DNA of 64,000 nt, from the NCBI GenBank assembly GCA_037975125.1, contig CM075852.1, forward strand, positions 17,963,099-18,027,098. Direction: 5' to 3'. The DNA comes from Latrodectus hesperus (taxonomy: Eukaryota; Arthropoda; Arachnida; Araneae; Theridiidae). The position numbers and the translations under genes are program-made. This document shows positions 49,621-62,449 of this stretch, piece by piece. Each line of letters opens with the position of its first letter. The stretch's first letter is position 1. The notes beneath the pieces were generated by a model that worked only from the letters and a program-made list of their open reading frames with translations, made no database searches and had not been told where the DNA came from.

Positions 49621-51470
49621 ACAAATTAGATCTTATGAAATCCTCAATTTCAACATAGTGACCAATTAGGGGCTAGAGATTTGATTTTGAATATACTATA
49701 AACACTAGCGTTTATAGACTATTTTGTGAGAGGGAAAACGAGGCCATTTTTATAAAGTGATTTTTCTGTTTGTTTTGAAATTAATTATATGGGCTCAGTT
49801 ACGAACACAGATGACGTAAAAATCAAAATGCGCATCTCACTGCGCAGTAACATATTTTTTAAAAACGATGTGACATTTTCTGACTCCTCGGTAAATTAAA
49901 ATCATCAACACATAAAATAAAAATTGGAAAAAAAAAGGAATTATATCATGCGATTCTCCTTAGAGAAATAGTAAAGTATTGTTTGCCCTTCGTTTGCACG
50001 CTTTAAACTGATTTTTTTTCAAGTATAATTTGGTTGTTTATCTTGTGTTGCAATAAAATCAAGTAGTAACAGATATTCATCCGTTTATACTTTAAGAATA
50101 ATGACATTAAGTATAATTTCAAACTTCCCTCGTAAAATTTTCTTTTAATAAGTTGTTTTTCGTTCAAATAAGTTTTATTCCTTTATTTATGGACTTTCGC
50201 AATTTAGATTTAAAAATCTTAAGCATATGGTAGATAATTATGTTTTAAATTAAAATAAAAAGAGAGAGTTCTTATCAGTATGGATGCTATCAATTTTTAA
50301 TGTCGTTAATTTAATAACTCAACGCTTTTCAAAGAAAATGCGCAGCATGTGAAGATTTTATTGCAGGTGATAATTCTGATGTGTGCTTTAAAACATATAC
50401 AAAAGTATAATTGGTTATTTTGTCTCCATTAAGTATCAATAAAACCAATAATTATCAACTTGGATCTACTAAACATCAATTAAATTATTCAATTTATTCG
50501 AAGGCAGCTGATGATGAAAAGAAAATCAACCGATTTGAAAACGTTCCCAGAGTAAGGAGCAGCTGAATTGCTTTTTTAATTGGGAAATATATTGTATGTT
50601 AATAGGGTTTTGATTTATTTTAAGGATTGGCAGACGGAAAATGAAATTTTGCATATCTTTTAATTTCTTTGCGGCATGAATACTTCATTGTGTTTTGAAT
50701 TTTCAGCGTTTTCCAATGTTTTATGGGTAGGGCACATATCATATAATAATTTTTATTTCATGTTTTTTATCTTTTAAACTTTGGAAAGGCATATTTTAAT
50801 AAATCTGTTAGTCAGATCTTTATACAAATCCAAAGTACGATCTTCCAGACATATTTCTTTATCATCACTTTTTTTAAATAATGTCAAATGTAAATTATAA
50901 ATAAAAAAATCCACACATCAGAATTCTTAAAATCCATACTAGATAGCACTTCCTTGTGAATGGTTAAATTTGAATGGCATGTCTGTGTACTGTTTCATTT
51001 TAGGTACATGGTGATGTGCTCAGGCATTTTTCGGATGTATTTTTTTTATTTGCAAGAACATATTTTTCTGAGTTATTATCGTACCATACAAGAACAAAAA
51101 TAAAAAAATCTTTAAATTTATTATAAATAAAAATACTTAATGTATTATAAATGAAATAAATTATGAATATGTATTAAAAATTAAATTTTGTGAATATGAC
51201 TGAGATACATATTTAGAAATACACTGACCTTCAAATATTAAGGAATAACGTTTTTCGAAGCTCATAGTAAATTAATGACCTTAACAAATTACTTTTTTTT
51301 ATATAAATGATAAAAGTTAACCTGTATTAGTTTGTACAAAATCGCTAGATACCATTGTTTTTGACAGAAAAGAACAGTAGAGAGAGATAGGCAAACACCA
51401 AGCTTTGTAATTACGCTTGTAATTTTTGACAGCAGTTTCATTGCCCAGAATATCTGAGCAAGCCATTTGT
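49621..51470. other. AT-rich stretch, nothing recognised
   Basis: CACTGACCTTCAAATATTAA at 51222 could be the outer end of the Tc1 fragment that follows, but no partner end was found. Otherwise nothing. Confidence 0.4.
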
Positions 51471-51479
51471 CCGATTCGT

Positions 51480-51715
51480 TAAAATGACGTGTGATCCGAT
51501 GGATGGAAATGTCAAACTGATGCTGCAAGGGGCTTTAATGTGTCTCGCAGTGTGATCCACCCTTTCTGGAATCAATATAAAACCGAAACTTCTGTGTTCA
51601 GAAGGCTTGTTCTAAGGCGACAACGAGCTACAACACCTGCAGAATGTATCTTTCCTAACGAAATAAAAGCATTTCTATGCAGATTGCAGACTACTACTTA
51701 TAATTTTAAAATGGA
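51480..51715 (+). pseudogene. Tc1-like transposase, N-terminal HTH fragment
   Basis: One frame reads QTDAARGFNVSRSVIHPFWN, then QYKTETSVFRRLVLRRQRAT and TPAECIFP. In Tc1-like transposases this is the end of the first HTH (ARxFNVSRSVVxRLWNQYQ) followed by the GRPRATTPA linker; the Gly-Arg-Pro-Arg hook has become Arg-Arg-Gln-Arg. The frame stops at about 51712. The catalytic domain is missing, and sequence after 51720 shows no match. A distinct Tc1 family from those with CACTACTGG ends. Confidence 0.75.
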
Positions 51716-51719
51716 ATAG

Positions 51720-52768
51720 CTGAACTTCTCTAACTAAAGACCAGCATCCCCCCCTAATGTAAGTTTCCTTTGATTCCATATAGCTATTTTAATTTGAATT
51801 CGAACTCACAGTTGGTGGTGGGCGAATAGAATAACGTTTTTATTTAGATAATCTGAAATGCTTAAACCAGAGATTATAACTTTTTACCATGACACGTTCC
51901 TATTTGATCAGTATTTGTGGTTTTCCATTGGAAATAAAATCTAAATTCCCAAAAAATTAAATTTTTTCCGATAAATAATGAGTTTAGTTTGTGTGTGTGT
52001 GTAGTTGATTTTTCATGCTATTCCAAAGTATGACGAGATGTACTTGGCACATGGCTAAGTATAAAGCTGAATACGTTAATAACAGCAAAAGCGTATAGTT
52101 CGATGTGATTCTAAATTTGATTCAAAAACTTGTCAATTGAAACTTTTTTCACTTTTATGTAAAGTGTTTTGCTTCGGGTCTTATTCTGATAGTATATTCC
52201 TCGATATTCTACCAGGAATGATTATTGTATCTTATTCAATAATTTTAATTAGCAGTATGTAAAACTTATAAAAAACAAAGATTTTTAAGTGAAAATTGAA
52301 TGGTTAATTCTTGTACACTTTCTTACAGTTAAATGTTACAGGATGAGGTCAATGTGTTGCTATACTAAACACGCAGCATCAGTTTATGCAAAGCAATTTA
52401 GGAAGCTTAACTGTCAAAACAGTTTCGGAAACAAGGTTCTCAATATCATTCTTCATTTAAAATTTTTATAAAGAAAATGACAAATTTAAAAGTTAAACTA
52501 AAATTTCTAAAACATATTCACATAAAATTAAATGTTATCGATATATATTAATTTAATTTTAGAGTAGAATATTCAACAATAAGATTTTAGAGATAATTTT
52601 GCTATTATAAAGAAATTCTTTTTAATGCTATTTATTAAAAATTTAAGAATCACAATATATTCACACACACACAACTTGTATTGTGTTCACTGCTTCTGTA
52701 ATTTCTAATTGTTTATTTTTTATATTGTTTATATGAGAACCAGCTCCAAAGTAAACCTTGTGGGGGTA
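51720..52768. other. AT-rich stretch, nothing recognised
   Basis: No gene, RNA or repeat that I can support. Confidence 0.5.
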
Positions 52769-52770
52769 TT

Positions 52771-52955
52771 CGGTTTGGTTTGGTTTGTTTTTCGCTCAAC
52801 GGTCATTTTTTGCACACGAGGGCTAATTAGACCGGGACCTACGGTTTTAAAGTGGATTCCGAACCACTACAAACATCCATGCCCAAGGTGGGATTCGAAC
52901 CCACGAACTGTTGAACCGAAGGCAAGAGCACTAACCATTCGGCTGCCAGCTTGGC
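52771..52955 (-). mobile_element. tRNA-derived SINE, family A
   Basis: Minus-strand copy: GCCAAGCTGGCAGCCGAATG at the right, box B GTGGGTTCGAATCCCACC at 52888-52905, AAACC-rich tail at the left (CGGTTTGGTTTGGTTTG). The weakly similar flanks GTGGGGGTA and GTGGGAGGG may be a decayed target duplication. Confidence 0.9.
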
Positions 52956-53174
52956 GTGGGAGGGATTCAATGTCTCCTCTCTTTGCATATAATATGAATT
53001 AACGCATGTGTTTAACTTTTAAGGGTTAACGTATCTCTGAAAAAAATTTACCAATCAAGAATGATAATAAAAATTTTCAATTTATCTTTTTTGTAAATTA
53101 AGGTTACTGAATTTTGCCACGAAAATAATCCGAGAATATCATTCATTTTTCCTTCATATAATTTACGTAATCAA

Positions 53175-53350
53175 TGTTCGTGGCGTAATGGTAAGGCATC
53201 TATCTCTTTTCCGAACGAAATGTCCCAAGTTTGATTCCAGTCACTATTGATCAACGGAAAATGGAGGGTTTATTCCTACCTTTTATATGTTTAGGTTTTT
53301 CAGGATGGGTGCTTGATAATTTTCCGCGCATCTTTTCTGGTAACACGTGA
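53175..53350 (+). mobile_element. tRNA-derived SINE, family C-like
   Basis: TTCGTGGCGTAATGGTAAGG (box A) and CCCAAGTTTGATTCCAG (box B), about 40 bp apart, then an unpaired body. Head layout as at 45790. No target-site duplication seen. Confidence 0.6.
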
Positions 53351-53406
53351 ATTATGTATAAAAAGCATTCCAAAAAGATAAATATCAGTGTTTTTTAAGA
53401 ACCCTT

Positions 53407-53680
53407 GTTGTTGTTGTCGTGTGCCAGCTAGGCTGGCAATATGGGATGCGCTGCTCCACTTTTTCAACTGAACCATATTTTGTGTGGAGTCCCGACTTCC
53501 TCAGTACACACATGCCATAGGGACCCGTTTATAGGGTAGGCAACTATTCACACCTTATTCGTACAAGTAAAGGACAAAGACAGGATAGATAGAAAGTACA
53601 TCCATGCCCGAACTGGGATTCGAACCCAGGACCTTCCTATCCGTAGTCAGGCTCTCTGACCACTAGACAGAGCGGGCGGC
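53407..53680 (-). mobile_element. tRNA-derived SINE, family B, full length
   Basis: 274 bp, flanked by TTAAGAACCCTT at 53395-53406 and 53681-53692 (12 bp, identical). Minus strand: head GCCGCCCGCTCTGTCTAGTG, box B CTGGGTTCGAATCCCAGTTC, body with CATGGATGTACTTTCTATC, 3' stem TGCCAGC-CTA-GCTGGCA (53422-53438) and an (AAC)n tail. This is the reference copy for the family in this window. Confidence 0.95.
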
Positions 53681-53692
53681 TTAAGAACCCTT

Positions 53693-54953
53693 ACAACCGC
53701 CTAAAGGGGTTGGGTGTTAAAGCTCTATCAATGTCATTTTATGTATCGTTAATTATGCAATCAGCTTTTACATACAAGGTCTAAGTGTACCGGAGACTAA
53801 AGTACATTTCTAATTTCTAACGACTTTCACAATCGCTCTTAATTAGGAATCATAGTAAAAGAATAATATTGATAGATCTTTTTCTTTACCATAATCCGCC
53901 TGGCGTAAGTATTATTAACACGATCTATGTTTCAAATCAGATATATACAAATATATATATTTTTTATTACTTATCAAATCAGTACAGATTTGATAATCCT
54001 TTGATTTGCTATTAGTTTTGACGGCACTTAGAAATTCTATATGAAAGATTTTTTCTGGAAAAGAAGAATGTAGGAATTATCTTTTTTTACCATATTATAT
54101 TTACTTAAATGATTTTAGAAAATGTTGGGTTGGATGAAAGGAATTCATTTTTACTTTGTTTTAAATACATGAATATTAAAATGTTTAACAATTCTAGTTC
54201 AAAAGTTTCATATAGGAATATGTTGACCTTCAAAATTTTCGTACATGATCACCAGAAGGCGCTTTTAAAACTTCGGGCGAATCAGAGCTGACTGAATATT
54301 GCCTTCTGCTGATTGGCTCTGCGATTTGAATTAAAAATCCGAAGCCATATGTATATTTCTCATTGCTAGTTTGCTCGTTGCTATTATTGCTCGGTGCTTA
54401 CTCTGCTCTTTGCTGATTTTCTTCCTTTCTGATTTTGCATAGTTTGCAAATTGCTAGTGTTTTCTAACTGCTATTGTTCTGTGATTTATAAATCATCAAA
54501 GATTTATATAAAATATTTTCCTCTAAGTTAAAAATTCTTGGATTGTGGTAAGTAACTACTTTATTTAACATTATATTTTGATTTTGATTGCAAATAAAAA
54601 ATAAGTGTCAATTTAATCGAAAACTGAAAATTAGGGAAAAAATGATAGTGAGAAATGTTTTTTAAAAATTGAGATTTCGATGATCGTTTTTAGTTTATTG
54701 ATTACTTACTGAACAGTCATGGTTGATTTAACAAATGTGAGCGGAAATCGAAAGTATTTCAAGAAAGCAACAGTTTTACATTTCTATATTTATTCACATT
54801 TAAATTTTCATAGTTGAAGACTCTAATTTTTGCTATTTATAAAAAGCATATATATAGTACTAGTTTTCATTATATTTTTTATCAAGTTTTTAAATAACAT
54901 TATTTAGTTTCTTTGTAATACACACATATTATGTATATATATATATATATATA
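53693..54953. other. AT-rich stretch, a TTGCT-rich patch only
   Basis: 54360-54480 repeats TTGCT/TGCTC motifs irregularly. No gene seen. Confidence 0.4.
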
Positions 54954-54979
54954 TATGTCCAGTTTCCAATTAAATTATA

Positions 54980-55015
<36 letters not shown>

Positions 55016-55041
55016 TATAATTTAATTGGAAACTGGACATA
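54954..55041. repeat. 88-bp perfect palindrome with (TA)13 centre
   Basis: Unique arms ATGTCCAGTTTCCAATTAAA and onward (54955-54984) and their exact complement (55011-55040) surround 26 bp of TA repeat (54985-55010). One more pair matches at 54954/55041. A further (AT)n run lies just to the left (54933-54954). Confidence 0.97.
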
Positions 55042-57307
55042 ATGAGATTATATTAATATGTGACTTAGTGACAAGGTTAAAATAATGAGGAATCTATGTA
55101 ATTTAAGTATTCAAAAATATGAAATTTTAAAAAGTTAAAAAATTTTCTTAAAATTAGAATGGATAAAATAAGTAATAAATTGAATATTATTTTTTAAACA
55201 TTTGAATGAATTTAGTATTTTAAACAATTTTGTAATGATTTTTGTACGTATTTAATCCTTGTAATCTCTCAGATTTTAACTAATTTCCCAGTGAACCTAA
55301 TTTTAATTTATAAATTAAATAATTTGTTTCTAGAGTTATCATTTTAAATGCTTATATATTTCTATTAATGATTAACAAAAAATCAGAAATCTTAGTTATA
55401 CAAAATATGTGTTTATGTAAATAAAATATTAAAGCTTAAATCATTTTTTGTTGAATGTAAGAAAAAAAATACTATAAAAGGAACTAAATTCTCTCACACT
55501 TTATTTTAAAATGTAAAACTTTAAATTTTAAAATATTAAATTAAATTTTAACGTTTAACTGTATTTAAATTTTCAATAATGAAATTATTTCCATAGAAAA
55601 CTAATATTTATGGCAATATTTCATCAGATACATATACATTTATAATAAAATGTAAATTATGCTTAAATGTTAGTATGATGCATACTCTTACTGAAGACAC
55701 TTCCAAATATTTTATTTTATTCCTTTGACATGAAAATATTTGCAAATAAATGTTATAATTATGCTTTGAAGGTTTATTACTTATTATATTTATTTATAAA
55801 AACATTTAAAAATATGAAAATAAATCGAGGGATATAAAACTCAATCAAAGCATAAATCTTAACATCATGAAATTTTTAATTCTATTTCGTAACATCGCGT
55901 TGATAAGCTTTGTTTGGAATCAAGTATTTAGATTTAAGAAATACGGTCTTAAAATAATATTAATTTTCTAAAATTTGCAGAATTTTCACCACTTAGGCTA
56001 ACAGTTTTCTTCTGTGTATTGAAGAATAATTTGCAAACTATCAATCAAAATATAAAATTATTTAGACTCCATATTTTAGAATATAAAAACGATTTTTTAA
56101 ATTTAGATAATATGTAATTTAGACAATTAAAATTAGTCGAAGCAAAATTCAAAGATGTACCACAAAAAAAATATTTATTAATTCTTAATCTAAAAAATCA
56201 TGACAAATTATATGCTATTGAAATTTTTTTTTAAATATATAAGCTTAGGAAGTGTATAAGGCATTATAGAAATTCATGGTACTAGAAGGAATATGAGAAA
56301 GGTAGATAGCCATATACAAAAATTGATTTGGTGTTTTGAAAATTTTAAGCAACAATTGTAAAATTATTTCTAAAAGCAATTGAAAGGATAATTATTTAAA
56401 AAGAATTATCCTTTTTTGCATTTTATATCTACATTATATCAATAAACACATATTATATCTTATTTTTTTCCTCATAAATGTGTACTAGTCAAATTGGTTT
56501 CATGTTTTGAGAAAATTGAAGCTTACTATAGCAACGTTAAATAAAATAAAATTTTGAAAATCAAATATCTACTCAGATTTTACTTTCGAAATAGAAATAA
56601 TTATTTCTCCTTATATCATGCAATTCAAAAATAATAGAAATAAATGGAACTCATATATATTGTTAAATGTAAATATATTTTGCATATATTGTAATGTTTA
56701 CCGTCACATTTTAAAATATTTTTTCACTAATTTTATTTAATATTTTTTCATACTATTGAAATAATAGCATATTTCCTTGCTTTTATTCTCCTTCTAAAAT
56801 TTTTCAGCATGAGATACAACATTTTATTATTTGTGCAAAACAATTTAAGAAATATAAAAGATATCTAATCACAACATGAATCTTATATCGAGAGATATTT
56901 CTTGCATAGTTAGAAACACAGAAATCTTTTTCAACAAAGAATTTAATATGTATTTTAATATGTAAAAAATTAAAAGCTTAATTAATTCAATAACAATAGA
57001 CTTCAAATCATATTTAAAAAATTTTGAATGTAAAATTTATATTCAAATAAAAAATTTACAAAATTTCAACTGAAATGAATAGCTTACAATATACTCTGAA
57101 GTCTATTGTTAAGCAATTAATGTAGCTTTTGATTTTTTAAGCTATTAACATTTTAAAATTTTGTCAAAATTCTTCAATTTGTGTATAAAGCAACAGAGGT
57201 GTTTCTTTCAATAATTTTGAAAATTATTTGATTTTAAAAAATAGTGTTGTTTTTAAAAGTATCGACAATAATTAAAATCAATTAATAATTAAATTGCAAA
57301 TTAACGC

Positions 57308-57310
<3 letters not shown>
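55042..57310. other. very AT-rich stretch, nothing recognised
   Basis: Only small chance hairpins such as AAGGATAATT ... AATTATCCTT near 56382-56414. Confidence 0.5.

Positions 57311-57362
<52 letters not shown>
57311..57362. repeat. (AT)n microsatellite
   Basis: About 50 bp of alternating AT. Confidence 0.95.
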
Positions 57363-57364
<2 letters not shown>

Positions 57365-57589
57365 CAAAATGTCATTTTAAAATTATGATAATATAATATT
57401 CATTGAGTTAGCTATCACATATATATTTTTTAATTTAAGAATTTTAAATATAAAAACTCAGTAGAAGTAAATTAAATTTATTGATAATAATTTTCAAAAT
57501 AGTAAAACAAAATTTATATTTATTGTAATTAAAAAATTATAATAGAGACTTGAAGAAATTTTCAAGCAGAACATTTACAAAGAAAACTA

Positions 57590-57843
57590 TTAGCACACGT
57601 GGGTTTCTTCAGCTGACAACGATTGATGGTCTTTCCCCACTGTAAGTGATTAGAATGTGATTATTGTGAGGTGGTCCAGGGTAAAACGGAAATGCGCCTC
57701 ATCAAGAGTTAGAGGCTTTTGTATTCTTGACAAGTTCTAAAGGGGGAAAAACTTGCATTGCAGTGAAAGCTTAAACTATGTTGTCACCGTGAAGCAAAAA
57801 TGAAGCACTTTCTTCACTGAACCCCAGACGGTTAAGGGGTTAA
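57590..57843. repeat. GC-richer patch ending GGGGTTAA; possible transposon end
   Basis: Clearly less AT-rich than its flanks. The right edge reads CAGACGGTTAAGGGG then TTAA, so inward it begins CCCCTTAACCGTCTG after a TTAA, the layout of piggyBac-type ends. GTGAAGC and GCACTTTCTTCAC close by form a subterminal inverted repeat. No left partner end was found. Confidence 0.3.
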
Positions 57844-58041
57844 TAGTTACTTCACTTTTTTATGTTTTTCAATATATATTAGCTGCGTAATAATCTGGTT
57901 GAAAAAGATTTTTTAATAAACTGAATGTAAAGCCAAATTTAATGCACTCTTTAAGTACTTATTTTAATGTACACAAGGGAATTGTTTTTATGTTGTGGGC
58001 ATTTATTAAATTTTTCTAAGAATGAATTATCCATTGCTGAT

Positions 58042-58213
58042 AGCCGAGCTGGCAGCCGAATGATTAGCATTCTTGCCTTCGGTTTAACAGTTCGTGGATT
58101 CGAATCCCACCTTGGGCAAGGATGTTTGTAGTGGTTCGGAATCCACTTTAAACCGTAGTTCCCGGTCTAATAGCCCTCGTGTGCAAAAAATGACCGTTGA
58201 GCGACAAACAAAA
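58042..58213 (+). mobile_element. tRNA-derived SINE, family A, intact copy
   Basis: Starts GCCGAGCTGGCAGCCGAATG and ends GAGCGACAAACAAA. The target-site duplication is TATCCATTGCTGAT (58028-58041) and TATCCATTGATGAT (58214-58227), 14 bp with one mismatch. Confidence 0.95.
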
Positions 58214-58227
58214 TATCCATTGATGAT

Positions 58228-59695
58228 GAAAATTTATATTAATGGAATATGAAAACCTTATAAGCCCTGCTTATCTTAATAAATATATTTAGAATTGTAC
58301 TTTAAATATAACGGTTTAGAAGAATATTTTTCAACTTAAGTACTGAAAATTTGATTTATTTTCGATATAATTTGCCTTTTCGATTTTTAAAAATCAGCGT
58401 AAACAAGAATTAAACATTGTTTTTTTAATTGTCTTTGAAACAGTCATTTGCAAATGGGGGGGGGAATTCAGAAAATATAAATTTTTAATAAATTGTGTAT
58501 ATGAAAAAATGCATGTGTAAAATTTAAGAATTAAATACTTGAAAACTTTTTTGATAATGTAACTTAAACGTTCATCATGAAAACAAGATTTTTATGACTG
58601 AGAGAATAATCTTCCAGTATTAAAATTAACAGTTTTAAGACTTCTGAAACAATATGAATCCTCAACTATTTTAATGTATTTAAAAAGTTCTTCAAATTTA
58701 GAATGTTTAGTAAAACAATGCATCGTATGATATTTTATGATTTCTTCATAAGCTAGATTGCGATGGCATCCATGCATGCAATGCGTATTTGTCTATCGGA
58801 TTTTTATTATTGATATCAGCAAAGAAAGTAATGTTATACTTTTAATGGAAAATAAAAAAATTAGTTTTTACTTGCATTTCAAATATTTAGCTATGTTTTT
58901 AATGTTAGATTATTCGATAGTGAAAACCAACCTTAATCTTTTTGGTTCAAAGAGGGTAATTTATAATTTTAAATACTTTATTTTGTTTTATTAGCAATTT
59001 CATTTCAAATTCCTTGAATTAATTCTTGTTTTATGAAATAAAGTGATTGAGCATTTTCAAGGGAATATTTCTTGAGTGATTAACAGTCTTCCATTAGTGA
59101 GTTCTTTTATAAAATTTAAATATTACATATATGGTTTATTAATAATGCTATCGAAATTTGTTTTATACATCAACAAATTTTATATAATATTTCTGACGTC
59201 AATGTATATATATTTAACATGGGACTTTCTTCCCAATATTTAACATGTCTGGCAATAATATGGATGAGAATTTTGTCTGAATAATTTTAATGACAATTTA
59301 AGAAATAGCATATTTCAGCTTCCTTTGTAGTAAAGTAAGTGCTCATAAAATGAAAATATTGATATGTATGGTTTTTTTAATGAAAGAATGAATAATCAAA
59401 GCCTATTTTTCCAAAATTTTTAAATAAACTTGAATGATAAATTTAACTGCAAACAAGTTAAATGTGAAAGCAAGCTTTTATGTAATGTCAAAAACAGTGT
59501 TGGTCGATTCCATAAAATATTTAAATAATAAAAATAAATAATAATAAAACAAATAACTGCTATCTTTTTGTTACTTTATGTTCACATAAGTGTCTCGTAA
59601 TATCAACTTCGTTATAGACTTCGATCAATTTGTACGTCTTTGTACCACATCGGATAGTGATGGATTCCAATTGCACACAAGATGTGATTGCTTGA
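58228..59695. other. AT-rich stretch, nothing recognised
   Basis: No gene, RNA or repeat that I can support. Confidence 0.5.
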
Positions 59696-59835
59696 TTAAG
59701 GTTTGATTTGTTTATCGATTAATGGTCATTTTTTCGCTCATATCAGCTGTAATTTGACTGGGAACTTAAGTTTAAAGTGGATTCTAGCCCACGAACTGTT
59801 GAACCGAAGTCTAGAGCGCTGACCATTCATTTGCT
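59696..59835 (-). mobile_element. tRNA-derived SINE, family A, eroded
   Basis: Minus strand: AATGGTCAGCGCTCTAGACT at the right, CAGTTCGTGGG, AATCCACTTTAAAC and AATGACCATTAATCGATAAA at the left follow the family A order. An internal deletion removed box B's right half. Confidence 0.75.
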
Positions 59836-60350
59836 TGACTTATTAACTGACTTTGACAAAAATAAGCTGATATTTCAATGAAGTAATTACTGAAAGGAAC
59901 CAGCTCGACAAAACCTATAAACGATATAAATAACTACAAAAGGCCTATGAGAAAAATCCGTTCCACTTAGGAAAACTGGCACAAATTCTATCAAATTAAT
60001 GTTAAATTGTTGCGTATTGTTTCAAACTGCATATTGAATAAAAACTAAAATTAAAAATAAGTATGTATAATGTAACTTAAAATATAATGTTGCTTTAAGA
60101 ACGTCAAAAAAGATACTTAAATAAAAAAGCTAAAAATGAAAGAAAGTGAACACGAAGTAACTTAAAATTATTTTACTAACAGTTAAAGCCACATAATTTC
60201 GCGTGAACGTAAATCTGTTTCATATTGTTCCACGATAATTTTATTTTGCCATTTAGCTACGCACCGTAATCTTCTGAAGATCTGTGAATGAACACCAGTA
60301 TTAGGAAAAATATGAACTGTAAAAGTATCAAGTTCATTTAAATTTTTGAT

Positions 60351-60611
60351 CTTATTGCTGTTATCTTGTGGCAACTCGGGTGTGCGCCACCACTTTTCCA
60401 ACTGATTCATAATTTGGTGTGAAGTGCGATTTTTTCTGCACACACATACCATATAGATACTCATTTTTAGGGTAGGCAACCATATGCAACCCATTCATAC
60501 AAAGGACAAAGACAAAAGAGAAAGAACCTTCATGCCTGAAACAGGACTCGAACCCAGGACCTTTCTATCTGCAGTTAGGCACGCTGACCACTAGACAGGG
60601 TGGTCGGATTA
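60351..60611 (-). mobile_element. tRNA-derived SINE, family B
   Basis: Flanked by TAAATTTTTGAT at 60339-60350 and 60612-60623 (identical). Minus strand: CTGGGTTCGAGTCCTGTTTC box B, body with CATGAAGGTTCTTTCTC. The hairpin and AAC tail at the left end are eroded. Confidence 0.92.
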
Positions 60612-60623
60612 TAAATTTTTGAT

Positions 60624-62223
60624 ATACAATAAAATCGTGTAATATTTTAGTAGATCATTGAATCTCAGTATGAGATATAAGAGTTGACAGAGGCCAAGAT
60701 TGATTGATAGGCAATCTATGAAAATAGAAATCAATACAAATTATGTTGAAACATCTCCTATACATAATAGTAAATATTTGATACAAAAAAGGCCTTCCGT
60801 CATATCTGAACTTTTCAAATGATAAAACTATTTTTTAATAACTTTATTATCTTTAAATTTATCAAATTTATGGAATTGCTTATTTTAAGGTATTTGTATT
60901 AAACTAGCTGTAACTTATGGGGTTTGTAAATTTTTAGTTTTGAATTCTCATGTTTTGATATCTTCAGTTTAAAGATCTTTTAACTAGAAAGCTAATAATT
61001 CTATATTTCCTTAGTTATTTTTTAAAGAATTAATACATTATTTAATGGAATAGTAAAAATTTAAAATCTTGTTCCAAAATGTTTATATATCATTCAAAAA
61101 CATTTTCTTTTAAATGTTACATTACATCAGAAACGTTCTTTTAAATGTTATATTTATAGGTAAATAATAACAATGAGAGTAATATTTGATAAAGCATGTT
61201 ACATTTATAAGTTCAAAACTTCTAAAAATTTTGTGCTGTATAAAATATACTATCGCCGACCTATAACATCACCCGATCGGCGGTGTAATATGAGAAGCTT
61301 AAATATGTTGGCGGCAGATAGGGCAAATGTTTTTTGAAATATCGGAAAAATATCTTTGAAGAATTCGCGTTCTGTGGAAATGTAAAATATTGCTAGTGTG
61401 AGAAGAACCAGTTAGTGTAAATTTGCTTCGAAAACATTTCTATACGTCATAGAATATGTGTCGAATGGTCGATAATAGTTGGTATTGTAAAGATGTCATT
61501 GTAGAATGTAAGAGAATAAATGTACAAACAACTTTTGACATAGTAAATTTAAACTTCCATTTCGTTTCAAAAATAACAGATAATTGGAATACAAATGTCA
61601 GAAAATTATTTGCTTAAGAGTCGTAAGATTAAATTTTGTGAGCAAAATTGAAGCTTGCGTTAAGAAAGTTTTTGCCTGATATGGTATACTATTAAAATAG
61701 CTCGTAGATTTATAAATTGAAAATGTTTATCATACAAGTTTATTTTGAATTAAATGTTAAATAGAACTCTTTTTTTAAACGCGGCTTGTTATTAACTTTG
61801 AACAATTTATTGAAATTGTTCTCTTAATTTTCCACATTGTGACATATTTTGAAATAATTCCTTGAAATATTTTTAAAATTTTTGTTTCATTGCTAAACGA
61901 ATGGCTTGTGTAGCATAATTATTGTGTTAATAAATCCATATGCTCGATATAATCGAAGAGAATACGTCAAAACATTACGAACTTGGTTTTAAAGGGAAAT
62001 TATTTTATGCTTGATTGATTATTAATGGAATGTGTCAAGAGTTCGAATTCAGATTTTACAGTTCAAATGTGTTTCAGTGCTAGTTTGTTAAGTACTGACC
62101 ATTTACAGAATAGCAAATGAATAAGGAGGCGCTAGTAGCTTACTGATTAACACTTTATTGTCCAATTCGATAATTTGAGGGTTTAATTATCACTTCAGAC
62201 ATGAATTTTTCCAAAAATACTTA
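60624..62223. other. AT-rich stretch; one faint tRNA-like head
   Basis: 62108-62190 (CGCTAGTAGCTTACTGATTA then GAGGGTTTAATTATC) may be an eroded tRNA-derived head. 61250-61320 has a CGCCGACC ... GATCGGCGG near-repeat without a known meaning. Confidence 0.35.
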
Positions 62224-62436
62224 TTTATTTTATTACATTACATATATTCAGACTTGTATGCTTGATTCTTGAGATCCGCTTGTAAGTCTTCGACGATAAT
62301 AGGACAAATAGCACAATGACAGATGTACAACCACAGAAAAATAACGAAGAAAACACCCAGGGCCATGGTGGGAATCGAACCCACACTCCTACTCCGATTA
62401 GTGGTGATGCTTTAGACCACTCAGCCACGGAGCGCC
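62224..62436 (-). mobile_element. tRNA-Leu/Ser-like SINE, family F, full length
   Basis: Flanked by CCAAAAATACTTA at 62211-62223 and 62437-62449 (13 bp, identical). Minus strand: head GGGCGCTCCGTGGCTGAGTG, box A TGGCTGAGTGGTCTAAAGC, a stretch as long as a class II tRNA variable arm, and box B GTGGGTTCGATTCCCACC. The body runs to ATATATGTAATGTAA with a (TAAA)n-type tail. It contains an open frame with a hydrophobic run that is not a gene. Confidence 0.95.
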
Positions 62437-62449
62437 CCAAAAATACTTA

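Noticed and set aside
52709..53002. Open frame with PRWDSNPRT
   Set aside because: It is the minus-strand family A SINE (box B translated), not a protein.
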